64,000 nucleotides of DNA from contig JAUMBQ010000002.1 in assembly GCA_032119595.1 (NCBI GenBank), forward strand, positions 12,322-76,321, in the 5' to 3' direction. Within the stretch, counting starts at the first letter, position 1. Every line of letters starts with the position of its first letter. A model generated the notes under the pieces. It made no database searches and was not told the origin of the DNA. It saw nothing but the letters and a program-made list of their open reading frames with translations. Source of the stretch: JAGIBJ01 sp032119595 (GTDB lineage: Bacteria; Actinomycetota; Thermoleophilia; Solirubrobacterales; Solirubrobacteraceae). Of the stretch, positions 40,756 through 48,088 are shown piece after piece. Both the position numbers and the translations under genes were made by a program.

Positions 40756-41484
40756 ATGCCCCCATCGCTCAGCGCGTTTCGACGTGCCGCTATCCCCACG
40801 CTCGCTTTCGCGGCCTGTTTGCCCTCGGGCGCAGCCGCTCAGGCCGGTCCTGCCGCAACGACTCCATCGGAGGCGGCTCCAGTCGCACCAGTTGCCGGTG
40901 GGGCGTCGCTGACGTCCGCCGCCGGCCCGACGGCCGACCGCCTCGTGCGCGTCCCCCAGCGCGACCTGTCGCTGTCGTCCAAGAGCGCCGTCGCCGTCAC
41001 CGTCCGCGCGCTCACCGCCCCGGTTCACCTGGAGTTGCGGGTCGGCTCCGGTGGCCGCAAAGTGGCCGACGCTGACCTCGCCCCAGGCGCTTCCACCGTG
41101 CTTCGTGGCGGCGCGCTCCGCGGGGAGGCGCTGCACCTGCTCGTGCGGCGGACCGACGGCGGTCTTGAGTCCAACGACATCACGATCGGGACCGCCACGC
41201 GAACGCAGCGGATGCGCCCCGCCATCGCGTCTTGGTACGGCCCGGGGCTGTTCGGCAACCGAACGGCCTGTGGGCAGACGTTGACCCGCGGTCTGCGGGG
41301 CGTCGCGCACAAGACGCTCGCCTGCGGGACCAACGTCACCGTGAAGTTCCGAGGCCGATCCACCCGCGCCACCGTCGTGGACCGCGGGCCGTTCCACGGC
41401 GGACGCGAGTTCGACCTCACCTACGCCACGGCCCAGGCGATCGGCTTCAAAGCCGTCGGCCGGGTCTGGGTCGCCCACCGCTAG
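40756..41484 (+). CDS. Secreted RlpA-like double-psi beta-barrel protein
   Basis: 242 aa. Signal peptide (about residues 1-29: RRAAIPTLAFAACLPSGAAA), a middle beta-rich domain of about 110 residues, and a C-terminal RlpA-like domain: ASWYGPGLFGNRTACGQTL, AHKTLACGTNVTVKFRGRS, VVDRGPFHGGREFDLTYATA (split in use). RlpA-type domains act on peptidoglycan (lytic transglycosylase in Pseudomonas); the conserved Asp and His of the barrel (VDRGPF region) are present. SD GAGGAA lies 2 nt before the ATG region. Expression is probably under c-di-AMP control through the riboswitch directly upstream. Confidence 0.9.
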   Translation: MPPSLSAFRRAAIPTLAFAACLPSGAAAQAGPAATTPSEAAPVAPVAGGASLTSAAGPTADRLVRVPQRDLSLSSKSAVAVTVRALTAPVHLELRVGSGGRKVADADLAPGASTVLRGGALRGEALHLLVRRTDGGLESNDITIGTATRTQRMRPAIASWYGPGLFGNRTACGQTLTRGLRGVAHKTLACGTNVTVKFRGRSTRATVVDRGPFHGGREFDLTYATAQAIGFKAVGRVWVAHR

Positions 41485-41582
41485 ACGAGCGCAGAAGACG
41501 CCCGCTCCGCGCTCTCTCGCGTGCCTTAAGTCGGCCGCTCGGGTGAGGCCGGAGTGGGCGCTCTGGGCGGGGTGGCCGACGG

Positions 41583-41611
41583 TTGTCGAGAGTCCGGCAT
41601 TGAAGTACCGT
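41583..41611 (+). promoter_or_regulatory. Promoter of the first SGNH hydrolase gene
   Basis: TTGTCG-N17-TACCGT, giving a leader of about 80 nt with GGAG shortly before ATG 41700. Confidence 0.45.
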
Positions 41612-41699
41612 TCACTCGTAGGCGCGCACCCAGAGCGCGCTGTCCCCGTCGCCGCGAGTGTCCCGTTGCGCGTCCCGAACTCCTGGTCCCGGAGCCCCT

Positions 41700-42581
41700 A
41701 TGAATCGCACCTTCCGCGCTACCGCAGCCCTGCTCGCGTGCGGCGGTGCCTTTGCCGGCGGCGCCGCTCCGGCGAGCGCTGCCAACCTCGACATCGTCAT
41801 CGCCGGAGACAGCTACTCCTCTGGTAACGGCGCCGGCGGGTACACCGACACGTCCTGCTATCGCAGCAAGAACGTGTGGGGTCAGCGGTACGCATCGTCC
41901 CTGCGTGCGCAGGGCTTCACGACGACCGTCAAGAACGTCGCGTGCAGTGGTGGCGTCGTCAAGGACCTCGATGCGCAAATCAACGCCGTCACCCCGGAGA
42001 CCGACCTCGTCGCGCTGACGATCGGAGGCAATGACATCGGCTTTACGAAGATCGTGGTGAACTGCTTCGCGCCCGTGGCGGCGGACCCGGTCCGCTGCCG
42101 CGATTCGATCACCAAGGGCAAGGCTGGCGTGCTCGCCGTCCGCGCCGGCGCGCTGCAGCGGCTCGACGCACTCAAGGCGAAACTGCGCCCCGGTGCCAAG
42201 GTGATCGTGCTCTCGTACCCGTACCTCGCGAACACCAGCAACTACATCCTGCGCGGCTTCTTCACGGCCTACAACGCGGGCAAGGCCGTCCGCGAACTTG
42301 GCGACCTCGGTGATCAGGCGATCATCGACGCCACCAACGACGCCAACAGCGCAGCCGGCTACGAACTCGTGAAGTTCATTCCGACGAAGGACCTCTTTGT
42401 CGGCCACGAGCCGCACCAAGATCCCTACAAGGAGAACTCCGCCTCGTGGATCTGGGAGTTCACCGGCTGGTTCGCGCCGCTAGACATCTATCACCCCAAG
42501 CCCGCCGGACAGGCCGCGATGTCGCTGGCCGTGCAGCGTGCGGCCGGCTCGGCGACGCCCGACTTCGGGCTCGCCCAGTAA
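41700..42581 (+). CDS. Secreted SGNH/GDSL hydrolase, copy 1
   Basis: 293 aa. Signal peptide ends near PASAANL. Catalytic blocks: GDSYSSGNGAGGY (Ser nucleophile), VACSGGVVKDL (Gly block), LTIGGNDIGFTK (Asn block) and DIYHPKPAGQAAM (Asp and His). Extracellular esterase or lipase; the substrate could be a lipid, acyl sugar or wall acetyl group. Four or more Cys suggest disulfides. SD GGAG before the ATG. The next gene is a close paralogue. Confidence 0.93.
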   Translation: MNRTFRATAALLACGGAFAGGAAPASAANLDIVIAGDSYSSGNGAGGYTDTSCYRSKNVWGQRYASSLRAQGFTTTVKNVACSGGVVKDLDAQINAVTPETDLVALTIGGNDIGFTKIVVNCFAPVAADPVRCRDSITKGKAGVLAVRAGALQRLDALKAKLRPGAKVIVLSYPYLANTSNYILRGFFTAYNAGKAVRELGDLGDQAIIDATNDANSAAGYELVKFIPTKDLFVGHEPHQDPYKENSASWIWEFTGWFAPLDIYHPKPAGQAAMSLAVQRAAGSATPDFGLAQ

Positions 42582-42609
42582 ACACCGAGCCCTCGTGGCT
42601 CTTCCCCTT

Positions 42610-42642
42610 CGGGGCCCGGCGCACGCACGGCGCCGGGCCCCG
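42610..42642 (+). terminator. Terminator between the SGNH hydrolase genes
   Basis: Perfect 13-bp stem CGGGGCCCGGCGC / GCGCCGGGCCCCG with a 7-nt loop; no T-run. Confidence 0.75.
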
Positions 42643-42747
42643 ATGCTCGTCCTCCGCGCCCAGCTCACCGCTGGGCTGCGCTCCTGACCTTTTCCCGCCA
42701 GGCCAGCCCACTGGGTCGGCCGTTGTCCTGCCCCCACCCGGAGACTC

Positions 42748-43635
42748 ATGAACCGCTCGACCCGACGCTTCGCCGCCGCCTTTGCCTGCGCGGCCACGCT
42801 GGCTACCGCCGGCCTCTCGACGACGCCCGCCTCGGCCGCGACGCTCGATCTCGTCCTCTTTGGCGACAGCTACACGGCCGGCAATGGTGCCGGCGCTTAC
42901 ACCGACAAGTCGTGCAACCGCAGTGCCAAGAGCTGGGGCCAGCAGTACGCGGCGCAGGTGCGTGCAGCCGGCACGGCGGTCAACGTGACCGATGCGAGCT
43001 GCAGCGGCGCGCGCGTCCGGGACCTGGGCGAGCAGATGGCCGCCGTCACGCCCGACACGGATCTCGTCGCACTCACCATCGGCGGCAACGACGTCGGCTT
43101 CATGGGGATCGTGACGTGGTGTTTCCTGCCGACGAGCGCCGACCCCGTGCTCTGCCGCAACGCCGTCGCCAAGGCGAAGGCGAGCCTCCCGGCCGTCCAG
43201 ACCGCGACGGTGACGCAGCTCGCGCAGCTCCGTGCGGCGCTGCGGCCAGGCGCAAAGGTGCTCGTGCTCTCGTACCCGTATCTCGCGCAGAAGAACAACT
43301 ACACGCTGCGGTGGTTCCTGAACAGCTTCAACGGCGGGCGAGGCGTCCGTGAACTCGGTGACCAAGGCGACGCATCGGCTCGGGCTGCCATCGACGCTGC
43401 GAACGCGGCCGCCGGCACCGACTTCGTCACGTTCGTGCCGACCAAGGATCTGTTCGTCGGGCACGAGCCCAACCCAGACCCGTATCGCGCCAACAGCGCG
43501 AGCTGGATCTGGGAATCGAGTGTGCTGAGCGCTCCCGAGGGCGTCTACCACCCGAAAATCGCTGGCCAGGCCGCGATGGCGAGCGCGATCGTGCGCGTGG
43601 CGGGGACGGGCGGCGCGTTTGGCGTAGCGCAGTAG
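42748..43635 (+). CDS. Secreted SGNH/GDSL hydrolase, copy 2
   Basis: 295 aa, same layout as copy 1: signal peptide ending near PASAATL, GDSYTAGNGAGAY, ASCSGARVRDL, LTIGGNDVGFMG, VYHPKIAGQAAM. Long identical runs such as FVGHEP and NSASWIWE mark a tandem duplication. A separate terminator precedes it and GGAG serves as SD, so the two copies can be expressed independently. Its TAG stop contributes to the next -10 box. Confidence 0.93.
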   Translation: MNRSTRRFAAAFACAATLATAGLSTTPASAATLDLVLFGDSYTAGNGAGAYTDKSCNRSAKSWGQQYAAQVRAAGTAVNVTDASCSGARVRDLGEQMAAVTPDTDLVALTIGGNDVGFMGIVTWCFLPTSADPVLCRNAVAKAKASLPAVQTATVTQLAQLRAALRPGAKVLVLSYPYLAQKNNYTLRWFLNSFNGGRGVRELGDQGDASARAAIDAANAAAGTDFVTFVPTKDLFVGHEPNPDPYRANSASWIWESSVLSAPEGVYHPKIAGQAAMASAIVRVAGTGGAFGVAQ

Positions 43636-43638
43636 CGT
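43633..43638 (+). promoter_or_regulatory. -10 box overlapping the SGNH copy 2 stop
   Basis: TAGCGT starts with the TAG stop and ends 7 nt before ATG 43646. Confidence 0.5.
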
Positions 43639-43645
43639 CCCGGGC

Positions 43646-44479
43646 ATGAGCGAGATCACGATCAAGGGCCCAGGGCCGGTCTTGTCGGCCACCCGCGGTG
43701 GACCGGACGAGGGCCCGGCTCGGATTGTGATGCTCCACGGCCTCACCGCGACCCGCCACTACACGGTGATGGGGTCGCGCCACCTCGATCGCCGCGGTCT
43801 GGTCAACGTCGCGTACGACGCCCGCGGCCACGGCACGTCTGGGGCTGCGGCTGGCCCCAGCGATTACGGCTACCCGCAGCTCAGTGCCGACCTCGAAGCC
43901 GTCATCGACACCGTCGCGGGGGCCGATAAGCCGGTCGTGCTGCTCGGGATTTCGATGGGCGCGCACACGGCCGTGCGCTTCGCGATCGACCATCCGACGC
44001 GCGTCAGCGGGCTCGTGCTCATCACACCCGCCCACCTCCCTGGGCCGCAGTCCAGCGACCGGTCAGCGTGGAGCAGGCTCTCTGCGGCGCTCCGTGGGCC
44101 AGACCCGATCGACGCCTTCGTGGAGGCGTCGGGCTTGGAAACGCTCCCGGCGGAGTTTCGCGATCAGGTGGGTATGGCGATCCGCCAGCGGATCGGTCGC
44201 CACGAGAACTTGGCGGCGGTCGCCGACGCGCTCGACGGCGTGCCGGGGTCGTCGCCGTTCGACTCGATGGACGACCTCGCCGGCATCACTGCGCCGACGA
44301 TCGTCGTCGGCAGCCGCGACGCGGTCGATCCGAGCCATCCGCTCGCGGTTGCGGAGCGGTGGGTGGAAGCGATTCCGGGCGCGCGGCTCGAACTCGAAGC
44401 AGAGGGGAAGTCGCCGCTGGCCTGGCAGGGCGGGCGACTTGCGCGGTTCGCCGAGGAACTCGTGGGTGGGTGTGCGTAG
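43646..44479 (+). CDS. Alpha/beta hydrolase
   Basis: 277 aa. Oxyanion region VMLHGLTATRHY, nucleophile elbow GISMGAHTAV (Ser), acid in VGSRDAVDPSHP. The usual catalytic His near the C-terminus is not obvious in LELEAEGKSPLAWQGG, where many relatives have a Gly-His pair, so activity may be altered. Substrate unknown. A strong hairpin overlaps the stop. Confidence 0.85.
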   Translation: MSEITIKGPGPVLSATRGGPDEGPARIVMLHGLTATRHYTVMGSRHLDRRGLVNVAYDARGHGTSGAAAGPSDYGYPQLSADLEAVIDTVAGADKPVVLLGISMGAHTAVRFAIDHPTRVSGLVLITPAHLPGPQSSDRSAWSRLSAALRGPDPIDAFVEASGLETLPAEFRDQVGMAIRQRIGRHENLAAVADALDGVPGSSPFDSMDDLAGITAPTIVVGSRDAVDPSHPLAVAERWVEAIPGARLELEAEGKSPLAWQGGRLARFAEELVGGCA

Positions 44480-44497
44480 CCCGAGGCTACGCACACC
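44469..44497 (+). terminator. Terminator overlapping the hydrolase stop
   Basis: 13-bp perfect stem GGTGTGCGTAGCC / GGCTACGCACACC with a CGA loop. The TAG stop lies within the stem. Confidence 0.75.
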
Positions 44498-44567
44498 GCC
44501 ACCGGCTGGTGCGCCGGGGCGGGGCGGTGCGCCGCCGCGCGCCGTGCCCCGAAAGGCCGACGCGCGA

Positions 44568-44584
44568 CGAACGCGAAGCGTTCG
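44568..44584 (-). terminator. Terminator after the HU gene
   Basis: CGAACGC-GAA-GCGTTCG hairpin directly after the HU stop codon on the minus strand. Confidence 0.55.
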
Positions 44585-44857
44585 CTAGTTGAGCGACTTC
44601 TTGAGCGCGGCGGCAGCGCTGAACTTCGCGCCGTTGCTGGCGGCGATCTTGATCGTCTCGCCGGTGGCCGGGTTGCGGCCCTCGCGGGCAGCGCGCTTGC
44701 TCACGCTGAACTTGCCGAAGCCGGAAACGGCGACTTCGCCGCCGGTCTTGAGTTCTGCGGTGATGGCATCGAACGTCGCGTCGATGATCTCCTTCGCCTG
44801 GGCCTGGCTGACGTCGGCGTCAGCCGCAACCTTCTGAGCGAGTTCCTGCTTGGTCAT
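44585..44857 (-). CDS. hup: HU-family DNA-binding protein
   Basis: 90 aa, standard bacterial HU without the long Lys/Ala tail of mycobacterial HupB. MTKQELAQKVAADADVSQAQ, VAVSGFGKFSVSKRAAREGR and the arm motif GRNPATGETIKI are intact. Nucleoid compaction and DNA bending. Strong SD AGGAGG at 44866-44871 (minus strand) and a TAGCTT box at 44891-44896: a well-expressed, leadered gene. Confidence 0.96.
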   Translation of the reverse strand: MTKQELAQKVAADADVSQAQAKEIIDATFDAITAELKTGGEVAVSGFGKFSVSKRAAREGRNPATGETIKIAASNGAKFSAAAALKKSLN

Positions 44858-44865
44858 GAGAGAAA

Positions 44866-44896
44866 CCTCCTGGGGATCTACGGGGGCTCCAAGCTA
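44866..44896 (-). promoter_or_regulatory. SD and -10 box of the HU gene
   Basis: AGGAGG at 44866-44871 and TAGCTT at 44891-44896 on the minus strand. The rest of the 337-bp gap (44897-45194) shows no ORF or structure I can support; it is more AT-rich than its surroundings and should hold the upstream promoter regions of both genes. Confidence 0.5.
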
Positions 44897-45194
44897 CATG
44901 TCTCATCGGCGGATCGCCCGCAGTTACTGGCGAAATGAGGTCTGCGAGGCCGGTCGGAGGCCAAATTCAAGGTGATTTCCTGACGAATTTGCCGCTTGAC
45001 GCACCAGTTTGCGGGGCGACTCATTTGAGGCGCAATCCCCCTGCTCAACGCTGTTTTCCGTGACGGGCACCATGGGTCGTAGGTGCCCCGTCCGAACGGT
45101 GTCTGGTGCGCCCAAACGCAAAGTCGCCGAAATTTCCCGGAATCTCGGCCCGATCAGGCGCCGAATGGTCGCGTCCGGCGCTCTACGTGGCACC

Positions 45195-45575
45195 ATGGAG
45201 CCCATGGAGAGCACCCGGATCGATCGCTGGCTGTGGGCCGTCCGGGTCCACAAGACGAGGGCGCTAGCCACCGATGGCTGCCGCGCCGGCCACGTGAAAC
45301 TCAACGGGAATCCGGCCAAGGCCGCGAGCTCGGTGAAGATCGGCGACCGCGTGGAGGCGCGCGTAGGGGATCGCAAGCGTGAACTCGAGGTGGTCCAGAT
45401 CATCGAGAAGCGCGTGAGCGCGAATGTCGCCGCGACGTGCTTCGTCGATCACACCCCGCCACCGCCCGATCCGAGCGCGTTCAATCAGCCGACCTTCAAG
45501 CGAGACGCACGCACCGGTCGTCCGACCAAACGTGATCGTCGCGACCTTGAACGCTTTCGCCAGGACCACGAGTAG
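45195..45575 (+). CDS. S4-domain RNA-binding protein (Hsp15/YrfH-like)
   Basis: 126 aa from ATG 45195; ATG 45204 (MESTRIDRWLWAVR) fits the family start equally well. The S4 domain covers about residues 6-65: RIDRWLWAVRVHKTRALAT then GHVKLNGNPAKAASSVKIGD. The basic C-terminal tail (TFKRDARTGRPTKRDRRDLE) is typical of Hsp15, which rescues stalled 50S subunits with nascent chains. No heat-shock element was identified. Confidence 0.88.
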   Translation: MEPMESTRIDRWLWAVRVHKTRALATDGCRAGHVKLNGNPAKAASSVKIGDRVEARVGDRKRELEVVQIIEKRVSANVAATCFVDHTPPPPDPSAFNQPTFKRDARTGRPTKRDRRDLERFRQDHE

Positions 45576-45589
45576 GCGGTCGTCCAGCA

Positions 45590-45621
45590 CGGCGCGCGGC
45601 CTGGACCAGCGCAGCGCGCCG
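45590..45621 (+). terminator. Possible terminator after the S4 gene
   Basis: CGGCGCGC / GCGCGCCG, 8-bp perfect arms with a 16-nt loop. Weak evidence. Confidence 0.35.
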
Positions 45622-45631
45622 CTAAGCGCCG

Positions 45632-45637
45632 TACGTT
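45632..45637 (+). promoter_or_regulatory. -10 box of the DUF3105 gene (leaderless type)
   Basis: TACGTT ends 6 nt before ATG 45644. Confidence 0.55.
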
Positions 45638-45643
45638 GAGTCG

Positions 45644-46324
45644 ATGACCAGTCCCCAAGAGCCGAAGGATGCGGCGAGCCGCCAGCACGAAGAGGTCGAG
45701 GCGGGAGCGACGGCCTCCGCGTCGGCGCGTCGCCGGATCTGGTTCACGCTCGCTGGTGCCGCTGGGGCAGCGGTCATCACGGCGGTCGTCGTCGTGGCGG
45801 TCACCTCCCGCGGAGGAGAGGACGACGTTTCGGCGCCGCCGAAGGCGACGGTGCCCGCGGTCAAGACGACCGATCTCAAGGCCGCGGCCAAGCTCGCGGG
45901 TGGGACCTTCACCAAGTACCGGTACGACTACGGCACGGGGAATCACGTGACGACGCCGGTGAAGTACCCGCAGAACCCGCCGACGAACGGCCCGCACCAT
46001 CCTCAGTGGGCGAGCGACGGCAACTATGCGGGCGCGTTGACCCCGCCGACCGAGATGCTCGTCCACGCCCTTGAGCACGGCCGAGTCGAGATCCAATACC
46101 GGCCCGGGCTCCCACAGGCACAGATCGATCAGCTCGTCGCGCTGTACAACGAAGACCCCGCGAAGGTGCTGCTCTTCGAGAACATCACCGACATGAAGGC
46201 GGATGTCGCGGTGACCGCCTGGGCGAATGGGTTGCTGATCAAGCAGTTCTCACCGGCGGCCTTCGACGCGATCCGCGCCTTCCGTGATCAGTACCGCGAT
46301 CAAGGTCCCGAGACCGTCGAGTGA
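45644..46324 (+). CDS. DUF3105 family membrane-anchored protein
   Basis: 226 aa. Cytoplasmic charged N-terminus, one transmembrane helix (about residues 32-53), then the DUF3105 domain outside: YPQNPPTNGPHHPQWASDG, LVHALEHGRVEIQYRPG and VTAWANGLLIKQFS. The conserved His residues of the first two segments suggest metal binding, but the function of the family is not established. Confidence 0.88.
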   Translation: MTSPQEPKDAASRQHEEVEAGATASASARRRIWFTLAGAAGAAVITAVVVVAVTSRGGEDDVSAPPKATVPAVKTTDLKAAAKLAGGTFTKYRYDYGTGNHVTTPVKYPQNPPTNGPHHPQWASDGNYAGALTPPTEMLVHALEHGRVEIQYRPGLPQAQIDQLVALYNEDPAKVLLFENITDMKADVAVTAWANGLLIKQFSPAAFDAIRAFRDQYRDQGPETVE

Positions 46325-46347
46325 CTGCGGCCCAGCACCAGCCTGGT

Positions 46348-46353
46348 TAGGCT
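46348..46353 (+). promoter_or_regulatory. -10 box upstream of the SDR gene
   Basis: TAGGCT ends 6 nt before GTG 46360, which is out of frame with the SDR gene and opens a 9-codon mini-ORF. Confidence 0.45.
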
Positions 46354-46359
46354 GGGCAG

Positions 46360-46389
46360 GTGCTGAACCGGGCTTCATCGTGGATCTAG
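46360..46389 (+). CDS. Candidate 9-codon leader ORF before the SDR gene
   Basis: GTG 46360 to TAG 46387-46389, placed at the predicted leaderless transcript start. Its end overlaps the SDR start GTG 46380, so reinitiation could couple them. Confidence 0.3.
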   Translation: MLNRASSWI

Positions 46390-47129
46390 GGCTCAGCGGG
46401 CGAGTCGCACTCGTGACGGGCGGGAGCCGTGGCATCGGACGAGCGATCGCCGACGTCCTCGCTTCCGAGGGTGTGCGCGTCGCCGTGACCGCCCGCGATG
46501 GCGCGGTCGCCGAGCGAGCTGCGGCCGGTCTCGGCGGGCGTGGGTACGCGTTCGATTCCAACGACCTTGAGGCTGGGCCGCTGCTCGTCGACGCCGTGGA
46601 GGCCGACCTCGGCCCGATTGATCTCTACGTCGCCAACACCGGCGGGCCGCGCCGCGAGCCCGACCCGCTCGGCTTTGCCGTCGAAGAATGGGAGTACGCG
46701 CATCGCACGCTCGTCGTGTCGCCGATGACGATCATCGGGCGCGTGCTGCCGGGCATGCGCAAGCGTGGCTTTGGTCGTGTCGTGGCGGTGTCGTCGAGTG
46801 CAGCGCTCGAGCCGATTGCGGGCCTGCAGCTCTCCAACGCGAACCGACCAGGCTTGCTGGCGGCCTTCAAGCTGCTCGCGCGCGAGACCGCCGCCGACGG
46901 CGTCACCTTCAACGCTGTGCTGCCCGGTCGTATTGGGACCGATCGTCTCCGGGCAGGCTACGAGTCCGACGAAGAGCTTGAGGAGGCGGCGCGCCGCGAC
47001 GTGCCCGCCGGCCGCGTCGGCACGCCCGAAGAGGTCGCGTCCCTAGCCGCGTTCTTCTGCTCCACGCGCGCGAGTTACGTGACGGGCCAGTCGGTGCTCG
47101 TGGACGGCGGCCTGACGCACCGCTGGTAG
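46380..47129 (+). CDS. Short-chain dehydrogenase/reductase with atypical active site
   Basis: 249 aa from GTG 46380. Rossmann start GRVALVTGGSRGIGRAIA, NTGG in place of the NNAG motif (YVANTGGP), C-terminal YVTGQSVLVDGG. The catalytic Y-x3-K is missing: at the expected place the sequence reads LSNANRPGL, with Ser and Arg where Tyr and Lys normally stand. The Ser of the tetrad (VSSSAAL) remains. This matches a BKR-like SDR subgroup known to lack the canonical tetrad, so oxidoreductase activity should not be assumed. Confidence 0.85.
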   Translation: MDLGLSGRVALVTGGSRGIGRAIADVLASEGVRVAVTARDGAVAERAAAGLGGRGYAFDSNDLEAGPLLVDAVEADLGPIDLYVANTGGPRREPDPLGFAVEEWEYAHRTLVVSPMTIIGRVLPGMRKRGFGRVVAVSSSAALEPIAGLQLSNANRPGLLAAFKLLARETAADGVTFNAVLPGRIGTDRLRAGYESDEELEEAARRDVPAGRVGTPEEVASLAAFFCSTRASYVTGQSVLVDGGLTHRW

Positions 47130-47185
47130 CTGCACGGCTGTCGCCGCGGCCGTTGCGGGTCGGGTGAAAGGCGCCTCGAAGTGGC

Positions 47186-47201
47186 GTAGCAACAATGCTA
47201 C
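47186..47201. promoter_or_regulatory. Operator of toxin-antitoxin module 1
   Basis: GTAGC-AACAAT-GCTAC, a perfect 5-bp arm palindrome overlapping the -10 box TACGAT (47199-47204). Same arms and spacing as at 58400. Confidence 0.75.
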
Positions 47202-47204
47202 GAT
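47199..47204 (+). promoter_or_regulatory. -10 box of toxin-antitoxin module 1
   Basis: TACGAT ends 6 nt before GTG 47211. Confidence 0.6.
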
Positions 47205-47210
47205 TTCGGT

Positions 47211-47456
47211 GTGGCGACGATCCCTCAACGAGAGCTTCGGAATGACATCGCCGATGTCTTGCGTCGCGCCGAGGCAGGGGAGCGCATTGTGATCACGGTG
47301 TCCGGCCGAGAGGTCGCCGAGCTTGGGCCGGTTCCGCGCGCTCGTGCCGTGTCGGCAGACCGCGCTCGCGAAGTGTTCGCGGCGCTCCCGCCGATGGCCG
47401 GACTCCTCGACGACTTGCGTCAGGCCTCTGGCGGGATCGTCGACCCGTGGGGCTGA
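47211..47456 (+). CDS. Phd/YefM-type antitoxin, module 1
   Basis: 81 aa. The N-terminal DNA-binding fold of the Phd family: IPQRELRNDIADVLRRAEAG then ERIVITVSGREVAELGPV. The C-terminal part should wrap the toxin. It neutralises the PIN toxin encoded next (10-nt overlap) and probably represses its own promoter through the palindrome that overlaps the -10 box. QRELRN is shared with the second antitoxin at 58425. Confidence 0.9.
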   Translation: MATIPQRELRNDIADVLRRAEAGERIVITVSGREVAELGPVPRARAVSADRAREVFAALPPMAGLLDDLRQASGGIVDPWG

Positions 47457-47833
47457 AGGCCCTGCTCGACACGTCGGTGCTGATCGACGGGATTCCCGAA
47501 GAGGTTGAGATCGCAAGCATCAGTGCGATCTCGATCGCCGAGATGCAGTTCGGCGTCGAGCGCGCCCGCGACGCAGCAGAACGACAACGTCGGTTGGTGT
47601 GGCTTGGGGCGATGCATCAGGTCTTCGATCCAATCCCGGTCGACGCCACGGTGGCGCATGCTTGGGGCGGGCTCGCGAGTCTGGCGGTCGAACGCGGCCT
47701 TCAGCCGCGGCGTCGGGCGTTCGACTTGCTGATCGCAGCCACGGCGCTGGCGCACAACCTCGTCTTCCTCACCCGTGACGCGGACCTTTTGTGGCTAGAA
47801 GACGTCATGGACGTCCGCCAACCCCTCGGTTGA
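47447..47833 (+). CDS. vapC: VapC-type PIN-domain ribonuclease toxin, module 1
   Basis: 128 aa. Acidic PIN residues: Asp in ALLDTSVLIDG, Glu in SISIAEMQFGV, Asp in RRRAFDLLIAATALA and Asp in FLTRDADLLWL. VapC toxins cleave specific tRNAs or rRNA when freed from antitoxin. GTG start inside the antitoxin gene, so expression is coupled. A hairpin at 47920 may end the unit. Confidence 0.92.
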   Translation: MGLKALLDTSVLIDGIPEEVEIASISAISIAEMQFGVERARDAAERQRRLVWLGAMHQVFDPIPVDATVAHAWGGLASLAVERGLQPRRRAFDLLIAATALAHNLVFLTRDADLLWLEDVMDVRQPLG

Positions 47834-47919
47834 CCTACGTGCGGGCGTTCATGACCGCACATGGCGACGCAGAACGTCGCCTGCTCGAGCGGCGGCTCGT
47901 GGACCTCACCGCCTGATTC

Positions 47920-47950
47920 GCGCCCGCCCTGCGTCGGGCGAGGCGGGCGC
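47920..47950 (+). terminator. Terminator after toxin-antitoxin module 1
   Basis: GCGCCCGCC / GGCGGGCGC, 9-bp perfect stem with a 13-nt loop. The gap 47834-48088 also holds a 21-codon frame (ATG 47851) that I do not count as a gene. Confidence 0.55.
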
Positions 47951-48088
47951 TGGCCACCTGCGGCCCGGCGAGACACCGGAAAATAGGGTGGACTTTTCAC
48001 GAAACCGGGGTCGTACAAGTGGTGCCCTATTTGGTGGTGCATCGCGAGGTGAGCTGCGTCGGCTCGCGGTCGGCTTGGCCCCGTGGGG

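Noticed and set aside
47839..47919. Small frame (about 26 codons) after vapC module 1
   Set aside because: Too short, with no promoter or SD; possibly the tail of a decayed gene, but unsupported.
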